Shown here piece by piece: positions 39,787-51,717 of a stretch of 64,000 bases of DNA. Within the stretch, counting starts at the first letter, position 1; every line of letters starts with the position of its first letter. The translations under genes were made by a program, and so were the position numbers. The DNA is from Onchocerca lupi. Taxonomy: Eukaryota; Nematoda; Chromadorea; Rhabditida; Onchocercidae. Below the pieces are notes generated by a model. It was not told the DNA's origin. It made no database searches and saw nothing but the letters and a program-made list of their open reading frames with translations. The stretch covers positions 1-64,000 of the forward strand of contig JAOVVO010000413.1 in the NCBI GenBank assembly GCA_028564675.1. The letters are read 5' to 3'.

Positions 39787-42700
39787 GTGACTCGAATATG
39801 AAACTTCCCATATGATTTTTGTGATCATTTCCAATTTTATTCTTATTTAAAAAAAAAAAAAAAAATTGATATCAGATTCGAATTATTTTAAATATACTAC
39901 AAAAAAAAAAAAAAAAAACAGAAAAAAATTTAGAAAATGTATCGAAATAATCTTTCTTCATTTCCAAGTTTTAATAAAAAAGAAGTTAATCTTGAAATAT
40001 TTTTTGTTTGAAAAAAATTAAAAAATTTTTTAATTTTTTTAAAAACTTTTTTCTTTTTCTACAACTATTTGATACGAAATATGATATTTTAATGTAGAAC
40101 GGCTTGAATTTATTTATTTATTTTTTTTATTGTGATCATAGTAAATAACTTTGAAAGTTAGAAGAACTATGATAAATTACTCTAACTTCTACTTTTTCCT
40201 TTTTTTTTTTTTTTTTTTAAATGGCAAGCTAAATTTTCTATCAAATTTCAAAATAATCTCCTGGAAGTTATTTTAAAGGAAAAAGGATAAAAAAAAAAAA
40301 GGAAAAAATTTTGAAAAAAAAAGTACGGAGCAATTAATTTTGCATTATCTTTTAAAATATCAAAACTTTGAAATATTACTTTTAAAAAAAAAAAAGAAAA
40401 AGTGATTTATGTATATAGATTATTTTATAACAAGCTATTTTTTTTCCAGAAAATTGAGTAATTTAGAGATTAAAGTAATTTCTGAAAATTTAAGTAATTC
40501 AAAAATTATTCAAGCCTTATCCATGAAAATTATAATATCAGAAAATGAATAAGAAAATGCCTAAATTATTCGAATAAACTTTTGAAATATTGGTAAATAC
40601 TATGAATTTGGATTGTTATTGTTATCATAATACTATCATGATAAATTTTCATCTTGATAATATTATGATAACATTAACAAGCCAAAATTTGCAGCATTAA
40701 AATTCCGCAATTTTTTTTTTTCATACTATTCTTGCAATTTAATAATTTCATTATATTCAAATTGTTATTTTCAAAGCTTAACGCATAATGAATGCTTTTT
40801 ATGCGAAAATTTAATTATTACTATGCAATTTATCAACTTTGCTTGTCGATTATTTCTGAAATTTAAATCTTTGTTTATAATTTTTCTTATTGATTTCTTA
40901 CTTCATAGCTATTTAAAGAAGCAATCGAAATTTTTTAAATGATTAAAGTTGCAAACTTGTTAAAAGATTTTTCCGAATACTTATCATTTTTATTTTTCGA
41001 GAAAATATTTTTAAAAGAATCCTGAAGAATCTTTTTTTCTTCATATTTATACTGCAAAATTCTTGTAGAAAATACTTTTTGAAACCAAAAAAAAAATAGA
41101 AAATGCAATTCAAAAAGATTTGAAATTTTAAAATGAACAGAAAAAAATTTCTTTCTTTGTATTATCTTTAAATATTTCATTTTTTTTCTACTTTTTTTCG
41201 AATTGTTCATCGAAATAGCTGCCTTCTTAAAAGCTACTTGAGAAAGATGCAAATAATTATTTTTTTAATCATCTTTTTATCAGTTAAGAAATTTGCTACT
41301 ATAATCATTTCAAATATAAAATTTTGTTTTTTAAAAAAAAATTTTGTTAAATAATAATTTTATTTCTATTATATATTTTGTTAAAATATATTATTTTATT
41401 AAAATTTTGTTACAAAATGATTTAAGTGTAATTTTTAAGTATATTTTGAATTATGTATTATATGGTATTTAAATTTTCGTTCAAAACTTTTACACTATTT
41501 TCCAATTCTTTTTCTTTTTTAATTGTAAAATTGAATGTAAATTTTAAATTTTGATAAAATTTTGGATTTTTACTCTTTTTTTTTTTTTTTTGCAAAGATT
41601 TTTTTCTTTCAATTATACTTTTGAAATGGAAATTTTGAATTTCAATAAAATTTTGGATTTTCAACTTTTTTAGAAAAAAATCAAAACAAATAAAATTATA
41701 TGATTTTTCTAAAATTGAATGATCTTTTCGACATATTAATCTTTTTTTTTTTCTTTTTTTTTCTGTTTTTTGCATTTACTTTATTGGTAATTTGTGGGGA
41801 AGAAAAAATTTTTGGAAATTTTGAAAAAAAAAAAAAAATTGACGATTTTTGACGATTGAAAAATACCAAAAGTTTTGACTTTCAAACAATTTCAAAAACA
41901 CGAAAACCAATTCCCTCATGATTTTTCTCACATCATTTTGAGGATAACGGAAGTTAGCAAAAGTACTTTTTACACATCTCAAAAAGTTTGCAATAATGCG
42001 GAAGTACTTGTCATTATCATTATCGATGCTAAATCAATAGTTTTCATCATTTTTCATTTCAAACGCAAATTTCTAGTTTTCGCCATCCTCTTTGTTTGTT
42101 TATTTAATCTATTTTCATTTATCGAAAAATTAAAATGGAAGAAATGGTAAGAATTTTTTAAAATTTTAATTAATATTATAATTGTTAATTATTAATTTTT
42201 AAGACTTATAAATTTTTTTTTTCATTTATTAATAAACTTATTTTAAAGAAAATTAAAATGAAATTTTAAAAGATATTTTGATAAATGAGAAAAAAATTTG
42301 AAAAATAAAGAAAAAAGTACGGAAAGAATAGATAGGATGAGTATAAGAAGAGAGAAAAATTGGAAGGAAATTTTATTTATCGAATATCATAAAAAAGAAA
42401 TTAATAAAGCTTTTTTAGGAAATTAATTAATAGTATTTCAAATTTGTATCTTATCATAGTCTTACATCATAAAATTTGTCTTAACGGTGTAATTAATTAG
42501 ATCAAAATTTGCTAATTATATATATATTGCTTAAATAATACAGCTATCGAATATTTGAAAGGAAATTCGTAAAATTAAAAAAAAAAAAATTGTAAAAATA
42601 TGGAAAATTTCTTTTAACTTTGAAAAATTATACTATTAATTAATAAGAATTTTGATGGGTTAACAATTTTTTTCAAAAAAAAAAGCGAAAATATTTTGAA

Positions 42701-44871
42701 GTATCTAATATTTATGATATTTCGATTGTTGAAAAAAATTATTGATCTTAAATATTTATTACATAAAATTAAACGTTAATGAATTGAGGTAAAAAAAAAA
42801 AAGAAAATAAAAAATATGAGCAAATAGATAAAAAATTTCTTTCTTGCAATTAATTTTTCTAATAAAATCTATATTTTTTTATATTTATTAATTAGATTGC
42901 AAAAATTATTAATTATTTCTAATAATAATTAAAAATTGTTAGACTTTTTTTTTTTGCTATTGTCTTAATAACTATTTGAAAAAGCAACTTTTTCAGCAAC
43001 TATAAAATAGCAATTATACTTTTGCGCAAGTTTGTTTAAGAAAAAATCAATTTTTTTTTTTTTTTTTTTTTGGAAAAATAAATCTCATTAATTTTGATGA
43101 ATTAAGTACATAAATTTAAAATTTTCATGTATATTTGAAATGTTAAATTTTAGAACAGAAAATTTTTGTTTTTTTTTCTCTTCGACGAAATTAATTACAT
43201 ATTGAAAGATGTAAAATTTTTTGGGGAAAAAACGGAAATTATATAAGTAATGAAAATTTTTAAATCCATTTAAGAGAAGATAGAAGATGATTTGCTAAAA
43301 TATCATTTAATTATGTATTTAAATTTTTTCTTTAAGTTAAAATGTAGAAAAAAAGAAGACTATCGAAAGAAAGAGAGGGAGAAAAGAAAAGGAAAATGAA
43401 ATTAAAAAAATTGGGAAAAGGAAATTGGAAATTTCATGATATATGATTAAATGTTGATAAAGATATGAGTGAAAAGAAATTGGCAAATTTAACAAACATT
43501 CTAGGAATATAGTCGTAAAATTTTTGCTGTTATTTTTTAAAAATAAAATTTATGATTTTAAATTCAATTTCGAATATTTTAAAATGAAATTAAAATTTAC
43601 ATTAGTGAATAAAATTAAAAGAGATCATAAATGTTACAAACGAAAATTCTTCACAATAAAATTTTAAATTTAATAAAAAAAAAAAAAGCAAATGCATGTG
43701 TTTGCGTGACGAGATAATTATATTCTAAGTTTGTACAACATCCAGTCAAACGGATATTTAATAATTAATCAAACTTGACGGTGAATAAAGATCAACGATC
43801 AATTATCGATTAAAATTAATTTTGTTGTTTGAAATTTTTCAAAACTTTTAAAATCCAATTTATCATATTCAATAATTTGAAAAATTAATTAATTTGTTGA
43901 AATCACAAAAAATAAAAATCATGAATGAAAAAATAAAAACTGAAGTGATGATTAATTTGATAGAAAACATTTTCGAAGCAAGTTTTTTGCAACAAATATT
44001 AATAAATTAAATTATGGAAACAAATATGATCTGAAATTTAAAAATTCAAAAATTTGACCTTTTTTAATTTTTTCAACTAATCAAACAATTATAAATTTCT
44101 TTTTTTATCAAATATTTTTTTATTGATTTTAAGATTAAGCTTGATTTAATTTCAGAATACCGATGATCGTGTGCAGGTTAGACGTGTATCATTAGCCGAA
44201 TTTACCGGACTCGAAGGTCATGTCACTCACAAGGAAAGGTAATCGAATTTTAATCTTAAAAATTAAAGATTAATTATTTTAAAGATAATTAAAAGAATAT
44301 AATTATATATACGAATTTCAATTGGGTTTAAGTTTTCATAATTTATGTAATCAAATTTCAAAATATTTTTTGAGTAATATCAAATTTGCAATTGAAATTT
44401 TTTTGCTATGTCAAAAATGCATACATTCGAATATTATTCTGATAAAAAATAAATAAATGAATAAAATTCATCAAAATTTCATTTTTTTCCAAATCTATTT
44501 CATTCATTTATTAATTTTTCAAATTATTGAATTTTAATGATCAATAAATTTATTGGAAGCATTGGCGACATTAAAGATAAAAAAAAATAAATAATGATAT
44601 TGTAATTAATTATACATGAAACATTCTCGAAGCAAACTTTTTGCAATATATGTTATTTGCAGTAATTAAATTGTGAAAAAAAAATTTTCATTTATTTTAA
44701 AATAAAATGGGCATGTTAGTTAGACACTTAACTTACTTATTTACATTATTTACATTATAGATTTGTTAAATTTGTCAAAAAATTGCACAAAAATTTCAAA
44801 AATATTAAAAATTCAATCAGCTTGATCAAATTCATTTGCACAGATCAGTTTTATAGAAAAGCAAAAATATC

Positions 44872-44902
<31 letters not shown>

Positions 44903-47900
44903 AAAAATGGAAGAAACTTAAATAATTATGAATGAGAAAAGAAATTGCAAATGAAATGAAGAGAAAATAATTACGTAATTGATAATATGTAAATTTTTTA
45001 TTTCTTAGTAATGCAAAAAAATTTTACAAATCTCTAGCAGATAAATTTAAATTTTAAGCACTTATAAATAATATAAAATTGAATTCAAAACTGAAAAAGG
45101 ATAAAAATTTTTCTGGATAATATATATATATATATTTTTTTTTTAAAATTTGTTTCAATAAAATCATCATTTCGAAAAAAATCATTCCTTCGTTAATTTC
45201 AACATTAAAATCGATTTTTTCCTAATTAATGATTATAATTATAAGTATTATTTCGACAATAATATATTTGAATATTCAAATATTTCATGAAACTTTTGGA
45301 TAATTATTTGAAAATAGAAAAAACGAATGAATGATTGATCATTAATTATTTCGTTTTCTAATAAGCTATTTTTTCTCAAATAAATACGAATATAAATATT
45401 ATAATGTGCAATTGCACTTTTCTAAATTATTGATTATCATTTTCTAAAAATAGATTACCACTGTTAATTATATAATTAAATAAATTGATTGTCAAGAGAA
45501 TATTTTTTCTAATTTCTTTCATTATTCTTTCAATGAATCCATTTAGAAACAAAGAAAAAGGTTGAATATATTTATACTATCGTTTAGCTAACTTTTGTTA
45601 ATTTACAAAATTTCTTCATTATTAAGCTGATAATGAAATGTTAAATACCAATCAAATACCAAATTCATAATCAAATATCAATTAAACAAATACCAAAATA
45701 TCAATCCAATATTCACTAATCTCAATTTATAAAATAATCATATTGATTTTTTTTTTCGAAACTATTGCTAATTGATCTAAATTATTGAGATTATAAAAAT
45801 TACGAACTTTTTTTTATCTTTTTTTAAAAAATTGCAAAAAATGAAATTGCTAAAAGTAACTTCTAATACACAATTATATTATTATAATTATCTAATTTAT
45901 GATTGTGTTAATTAAAATTTCAAATTACATTCATATAAATTGAAAGTTATCACTGATGAAACTTTTTTAGAGGGAATTTATTCTGTCTAAGCCAAAATAT
46001 CACTTTTTTTTTCGTTTTTCATCTATTTCAATCTAGCTGAACCTTTTTTTTTTCGAACAAAAATATCTGTTAGACAAAAACTACACATATTTATGGCTTT
46101 TTTTCTTTAAAAAAAGTTTATAAAAAAATCGCCGAATTTGCATTTATTTATAATTTAATTTCTATTCAATATAATTTATAGGAAAAGTCAAAATGACGGA
46201 AAAAATTTCTATAAAAATGTTTAAGATATTTGCGAAACTGAGTATGATTTGGAAATATGATCTTGTTTTTGAAATTGTTCATCTAAAGTCTATTTAAAAC
46301 CAATAAAATCAAAGAAGAAAAAAACAAAAGAATTGTTTTGAAGTACCAAATTGGAAAAATAATGCTTGCGATCGAAAATGATCGCAAAATTTGTTTATTA
46401 ACGAAAGAAATAGCCTAACTGAAATTTATAATATTCTAACTTTAAACAAAACTATGTACCGCCAAAACAAGGCGGAACGAGATTTCCCGATCACAACATG
46501 AACATAATCATATTTAAATTAAAACAAAAAAAAAGTAGAATCCATATATATTTGTTTTCATATAATTTTTTCACCACAGTAATATTTATCATTACCTTCA
46601 TTCATATCATTATCACTATTATTATCAGTATCATTGTTGCGTATTATGATCAATGTAACCAATTAATGCTAACCTTAACATATTTTAGCATTATCACACT
46701 CATCATCAATGTCATTGATAATTTTTAGCACACTATGTTTTGTCAGTATTATTATCATTGCTGATGTTATTTATTATTATCATTATAATAAACACTGTTA
46801 TCACTTTCTATCAGCAATAATTTAATCATTTAATTATTCACATATTGTAGTGAGTCAAAATCTGAAGCTTAACTTTTCGAATGATAACATAGCTTAATTC
46901 TAAATCTACTACTATGAGAATTGTTAATCTAGCAGAATATTATGAGATGAAAAATCTTAATTATCATTGTCATATTACTCAGACTGCAATTAAATTAATA
47001 TTTATTGTGCTTTTTCCTCTTTTTTTTTCAACAAAAAGCTAAAATCAATCATTTCTAGATCAAAAGAATTTATATCGCTGGCGATACCAAACGAATCTTT
47101 CAAAAAAGATCAGCCATCATCAATGAGTCTAATTGATACATACAGTAATCGACGTCGTCCAACTGTACCCAATACTTTTGAAGAAATCAAACACAGAGAA
47201 CTGGAAAAAATACCCGAAAATAAGTCAATCAATAACTTGGAAAACATCAATTTTCATCAAATTGATGAAAGGTTAAAACTTTATTCTCGAAACTATGATT
47301 ATTATTAAAATGTTTTGCACTTTATCTTTTTAGTTCCTTTTTTATCAAGCCAACAATTTTCGAATGATTAAAAGAAAAAAATTTTTTTTTTCTTCGAAAT
47401 TTTCAAAACAAAATTTTTGAACGAATTTTCCGATATCATTTTTCAGATGAAGTTTCTAAATGAAGAAAAGAAATTTCTAAATTTAATAAAATTTTTAAAT
47501 ATTTTTTCAGAGTAAAAAATTTACGAAAACAACTTGAAAAAACAATGAATGATTTGCCAAATCAGTCACCAAAAAAGTCATTGGATTGTGAGAGTGAAAA
47601 AGCTGAATTATTGATAGAAAGTCGGAAACTTGCTGGAGCTTGCAAAGTTTGTTTTTTTTTTTTTTTTTTTCTTGTTTTTAACAGTTATAGATGAGGGAAA
47701 AGGAAAAGAAGGAACATAATTAAAAATTCTTTTTTTAATTCTTAGCGAATAAGTTACTGAAAAAAATTGCTTCGATTGAAGCAAAATTTATTTTGAAATT
47801 TAATATATTTATCAAAATTTCAATTTATATAAAATGTTCATCACTTAAACAAAGCCAGTTAGTTAGATTATGTTAAATCCCCAAAAAAGTGTGGCATGGC

Positions 47901-50143
47901 CTGAAAGAGGGAAAAAGATTTTTATAAAGTTTTTAGAAATGGCGAGTAAGATCTAAAAACAAGTAACTAGAATATATCATATCAGACAGGTTTCCAAAGT
48001 TTCTGCTTTAGTAAGAATTTTCATTGCATTTACTAATCCTAACTTTTTTTATATTCTGTACACAATCAGTATGAAACAGTAGTTCATAGTAAGTAAATTC
48101 AATTTAACATTATATAACACAATATAATTAGTACATATATAATTTCATTTAGTATAGTAAATAATTCCAGTTAATACAACATGTAATTTCGTTTAATACA
48201 GTATATAGCTCCATTTAATGCAATACTGTACTAAATTTATATCGTACCAAATAGAACTATATATTGGACTAAACAAAATTATGTGCTCTATTAAATGAAA
48301 TTTCAAATGAAATTATAATTCCATTTAGTACAATATATAATTTCATTTAATACAGTACATTTAGTAAAATTATTTAGTATTAGCCGTACTCGACTGTGTT
48401 TCACATCTCCGACTTAATCTAGTCTATATAAATAAAAATATAAATGTCGTTTGTTCAAAATCTTAAATCTTCGAAAATTTTTAAATACGTGCCTTATCTA
48501 TATTAGTTCAAAATCTAAGATCTCCGAAAGTTCTTGCCTATTGCTTTCAAATTTTGAAACAACACTGCATTTGAATACACACATGTTTTTATATACACGC
48601 GTTGCTGTAACTCAGTCTGTTTAAGTGGTAAAGGAACAATGTTTGTGTACATGCAATATATTTTATTGTTCCATTATCCGCTTAGATATAGAGATGTCTA
48701 GTTTGCTGACTTTAGAACATGTAACATATTGTTAATGTGAGAAATAATCCGTCTGGCTAAACCTGTATGAAAGATTGGCCCTGAACTTTACTGATAGTGA
48801 ATGCAAACGCCAATCGAGTTGGAAATTGCAATCTCTTTAACTGGAATGGCAGATCCGTTGGAATCATAGGAATGCAAGAAAAAGGACATCTTCATTTTTG
48901 AAAGGTCCTGTCAGGATTGTTGCTTTACGACATTGCTTATTAATTTGAATTTATAGCTATTGCTGCGTTGATCTGTTTCGTTGTGAAACTGTAGCTGTAT
49001 TCGCGTAGAAATTCCGAACTAAATTGTTTGTTGAACTCGAATTGTTGTCGAACTTGAATTGATTCTACTCCAAAATTCGCTTTTCCTTTTTTCCTGATCT
49101 CAACATGTCGCCTGATGACTGGTTAATCTCACTTTTTTCATCTGTTAATCGGAGTGTTTTGGCGGGAAACATGTTTTTCTTTATGAAAAGGTAAAAAAAT
49201 GAGTGTATCTATATGGAAACACGCGCCTATCAAATTTGAAAACATTCGGTGAGAAATTCAGGAGATTTAAGGTTTATAACAGCGAACACTCACATTTTTA
49301 TTTATATAGATATAGATGGTACATAATTCCATTTATTATAGTTTATAATTTCCATATACAGTATTTAATCACAACATTTATAATAGTATATAATTTCAGG
49401 CAATGTTAAACGAAATATATGATAATAAAAGTGAAAAAAATTGGTCACATATTATCGGCGAAGTATTAGATGCAGCTGAAGGAGTAACTCATGCAACAGA
49501 ACGAATGATTCTAAAAACAAATTCTATCTTTCAGGCACAATTAATGACCACAAAAGCTGAACAGGTCAGAGTGATAAATGATAACAAATTCCTTTTCAAA
49601 ATTAATTAATTGAGAGAATTGAAATAATGCAGCAAATTTCAATGATTGTGAGTGATAGAAGAAGAATAAGAAAATGAGAGATATTCTAATTTCCGCTTGT
49701 TCATCATTGAAATATCTTCAAATTCCACTAAAACTGCAATATTGAATGTCATTCTATTTCATTATTTGTCTAAGTTGTATACTGTAATATGGAGACGTAT
49801 CTGAGTTGTCATATGGACATATGCATGATGATTCTAATTATTTGAATGGCAAGTTATCATCATTACAGATAAATAAATGATATGATCCTAATTATATGAA
49901 TAATTAAGATTTATAGATTGGTTAAAGATACGGGATAAGTTATTTATTAATTACGAATTAATTTGATAAATAATGTAAAAGTTACAATAAATCAGATCGT
50001 TACAGATGCTTAAATCATTGCTGGAAGTATTAGAAAGCATTGAAGAGGTTAAAAATGGCGACAGTATGCGATTGTTGACAGCACGTAGTACAACGTTAAC
50101 AGCAAATGTGCGACAACTTATGTCAACTGTACCATACTCATAA
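38103..50143 (+). CDS. Uncharacterised protein, Ser-rich N-terminus and helical C-terminus (444 aa, 6 exons)
   Basis: Exons 38103-38702, 44156-44238, 47059-47271, 47511-47646, 49400-49564 and 50006-50143 join in phase at good sites (CAG|GTTGAC, TTTCAG|AATACC, TTTCTAG|ATC, TTTTTCAG|AG, TTTCAG|GCA, TTACAG|ATG); stop TAA at 50141. Residues 1-200 are low-complexity, rich in Ser, Asn and Gln. Exons 2-4 are hydrophilic and charged. The last about 120 residues are amphipathic helices (I-E-S-R-K-L-A-G-A-C-K, V-L-D-A-A-E, L-L-E-V-L-E-S-I-E-E-V) like a helical bundle. A faint likeness to the F-actin-binding bundle of Abl kinases or to talin/FAT-type bundles is from memory and untested; no kinase domain is present. 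It may be a scaffold or cytoskeletal adaptor. Intron 1 is 5.5 kb and intron 4 holds a Helitron. Confidence 0.75.
40614..40679. other. 66-base imperfect hairpin, miRNA-precursor-like
   Basis: Arms T40614-... and ...-A40679 pair over about 30 base pairs with single internal mismatches and an 8-10 base loop. It sits in the first intron of the plus-strand 444-residue gene. Size, mismatch pattern and loop fit a nematode pre-miRNA. Confidence 0.55.
48125..48380. repeat. Degenerate 22-base satellite with an internal inversion
   Basis: Units like ATACAGTATATAGCTCCATTTA repeat every 21-22 bases from about 48125 to 48230. They run in inverted orientation to about 48320 and direct again to about 48375. 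Further diverged units lie at 49322-49399, on the far side of the Helitron, so the element seems to have landed in this array. Confidence 0.65.
48385..49315. mobile_element. Helitron copy with decayed helicase
   Basis: A plus-strand Helitron 5' end (TCTATATAAATAAAAATATA) starts at 48423, directly after a CTAG (48419-48422) preceded by a small hairpin, i.e. another Helitron 3' end. A minus-strand 5' end of the same family starts near 49313. Between them the minus strand encodes the C-terminal Helitron Pif1-type helicase. Confidence 0.8.
48620..48936 (-). pseudogene. Helitron RepHel helicase C-terminal fragment, broken
   Basis: The minus strand reads R-K-A-T-I-L-T-G-P-F-K-N-E-D-V. After a frame change it continues I-P-M-I-P-T-D-L-P-F, then L-K-R-L-Q-F-P-T-R-L-A-F-A, then K-V-Q-G-Q-S. 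These match the conserved helicase motifs V-VI of Helitron transposases as I know them. Stop codons follow, with scattered matches down to N-G-T-I-K-Y-I. At least one frameshift and several stops make it inactive. It runs opposite to the host gene. Confidence 0.85.
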
Positions 50144-51717
50144 ATCTCATATTTTCTGCATTTTGTTTATTTTCACAAACTGTAGTGATAATGATAAAGT
50201 ATTTGTCATTTGTATGTTACAGTATCCAACAACTACTGTAATTCAGAGATGTTATTGTGGCATTTACCGCATTTAAACGGTATAGTTGAGAAAGTGTCAG
50301 AATATTGCTTTGAAAGCAGTAAAATTTATCAAAATTAGGCATCTTCCAGATACATAAGGGTTGAAAAGTGAAAAAATTCCGACATCATCCTATTTTTCTT
50401 TAAAATGTAAACTCTGAATCTATCGAATTGTTGCAAGATTATAAAGATAACCGGAAGAATATACGTAACTTGATCTCAATTCAATCCGATGAGAACTGTA
50501 ATTTGATCAGGTTATATTGATCCAAACTTTGAAATGTTAAAAAAAAAATTGATATGGAACATCGCATAAAATTTACAGATGTATAAACAAGATAAACTTG
50601 AAGTTTTCTCGAAAATTTGATGAAAAAATACTTTACATGAATGAAAACTGATTGATTGAATTGATGAGGTACAATTAAGCAAACAAAATTTTCGAAGAAA
50701 AATTGCAAAAATGACAAAACAATTGAGATCTTCCCGAATATTTAAAAATAACTTTACAAGAAATAAAAATATTTTTAAAACAAAAGAAGAAAAATGAATT
50801 CATAACAATTTTGAAATAAGAGAAGAGATATAATAATATTTTCGTACAAAATTCTCACACTAAATGTTTAAGACAACAATATGTTACCATTCGAGAATGC
50901 ATATAATGATTGTGGATTCAGAATACATGAATTAAATAATTATCTCAAAAAGGTTTTAGTAAAAATTTAATGTTCCAGAATTCTAATGAAATAAGATCTG
51001 TGTGGAATTTCATAAACAAAAATGTATTGTTTTCATAATCGTCCTCTTATAGAAATTAAATCCAAATTCATTACTTAAATAAAAAACTGACATCTGTCAT
51101 TTTCAATTCTAAATTAATTAAAAACTCAATAACATTGGTAAAACTATGAGAAATTAGGTGAAAAACATAGGCAAAGTAACAATCTTGTTATCAAAAATAT
51201 CACAGCAAGGATGAAAAATTAGATCGATTAAAAATGATAGAACATTTGACGATAAGAAAAAAGACTGAAAGTAAGATAAAAACTTTGGAATGCACAACTT
51301 TTTTAGAAATTTGAAATATTGATTCCTAAATGAAATCAAATAGACTTTTTCCAAATCTGACTACTATTTCTTTCAATCTTTTGCTTCTATTATCATTTTC
51401 TTGTAAACCCAAAAGTTCATCAGATCATTAATTTCATAAAAGTTTTTGCATTTTTCCATCTTTTTAATATCGAAGATCTTTTGGTCAACGATGATAGCTA
51501 TTCATCTGTCGATTAGTCAATTAAATTAGAAATGGAAACAAAATTAAGTCCGCATAATTAACAATATTGTTTAGCTACTGCCTATCAAAAATTTGGATAA
51601 TCTGTTACTGCGCAAAGCCAACACTGATTAGAACTCCAATCTAGGAATAATATTAATCAAATCAAAAATTCTTGTTCATCTTAGAGGTTAATGAAGAGGT
51701 CATGTGATAAGTTGCAA
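50144..51717. other. Duplicated 3' flank of the Mondo-like paralog
   Basis: From about 50330 rightward this matches 56700-58087, the downstream flank of the intact Mondo gene, at moderate identity. An example is the run around GATAACCGGAAGAATATACG against GATGACCGGAAAAAAAACG. So the tandem duplication includes about 1.4 kb beyond the stop codon. The short open frame present at 57651-57854 is broken in this copy. Confidence 0.7.

Noticed and set aside
41875..42150. 91-codon plus-strand frame with a hydrophobic segment and a GTAAGA donor near its end
   Set aside because: Its donor phase (2) does not fit the next exon at 44156 (phase 0). It has no homology I recognise and its composition is only slightly coding-like. 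It could still be a non-coding alternative exon.
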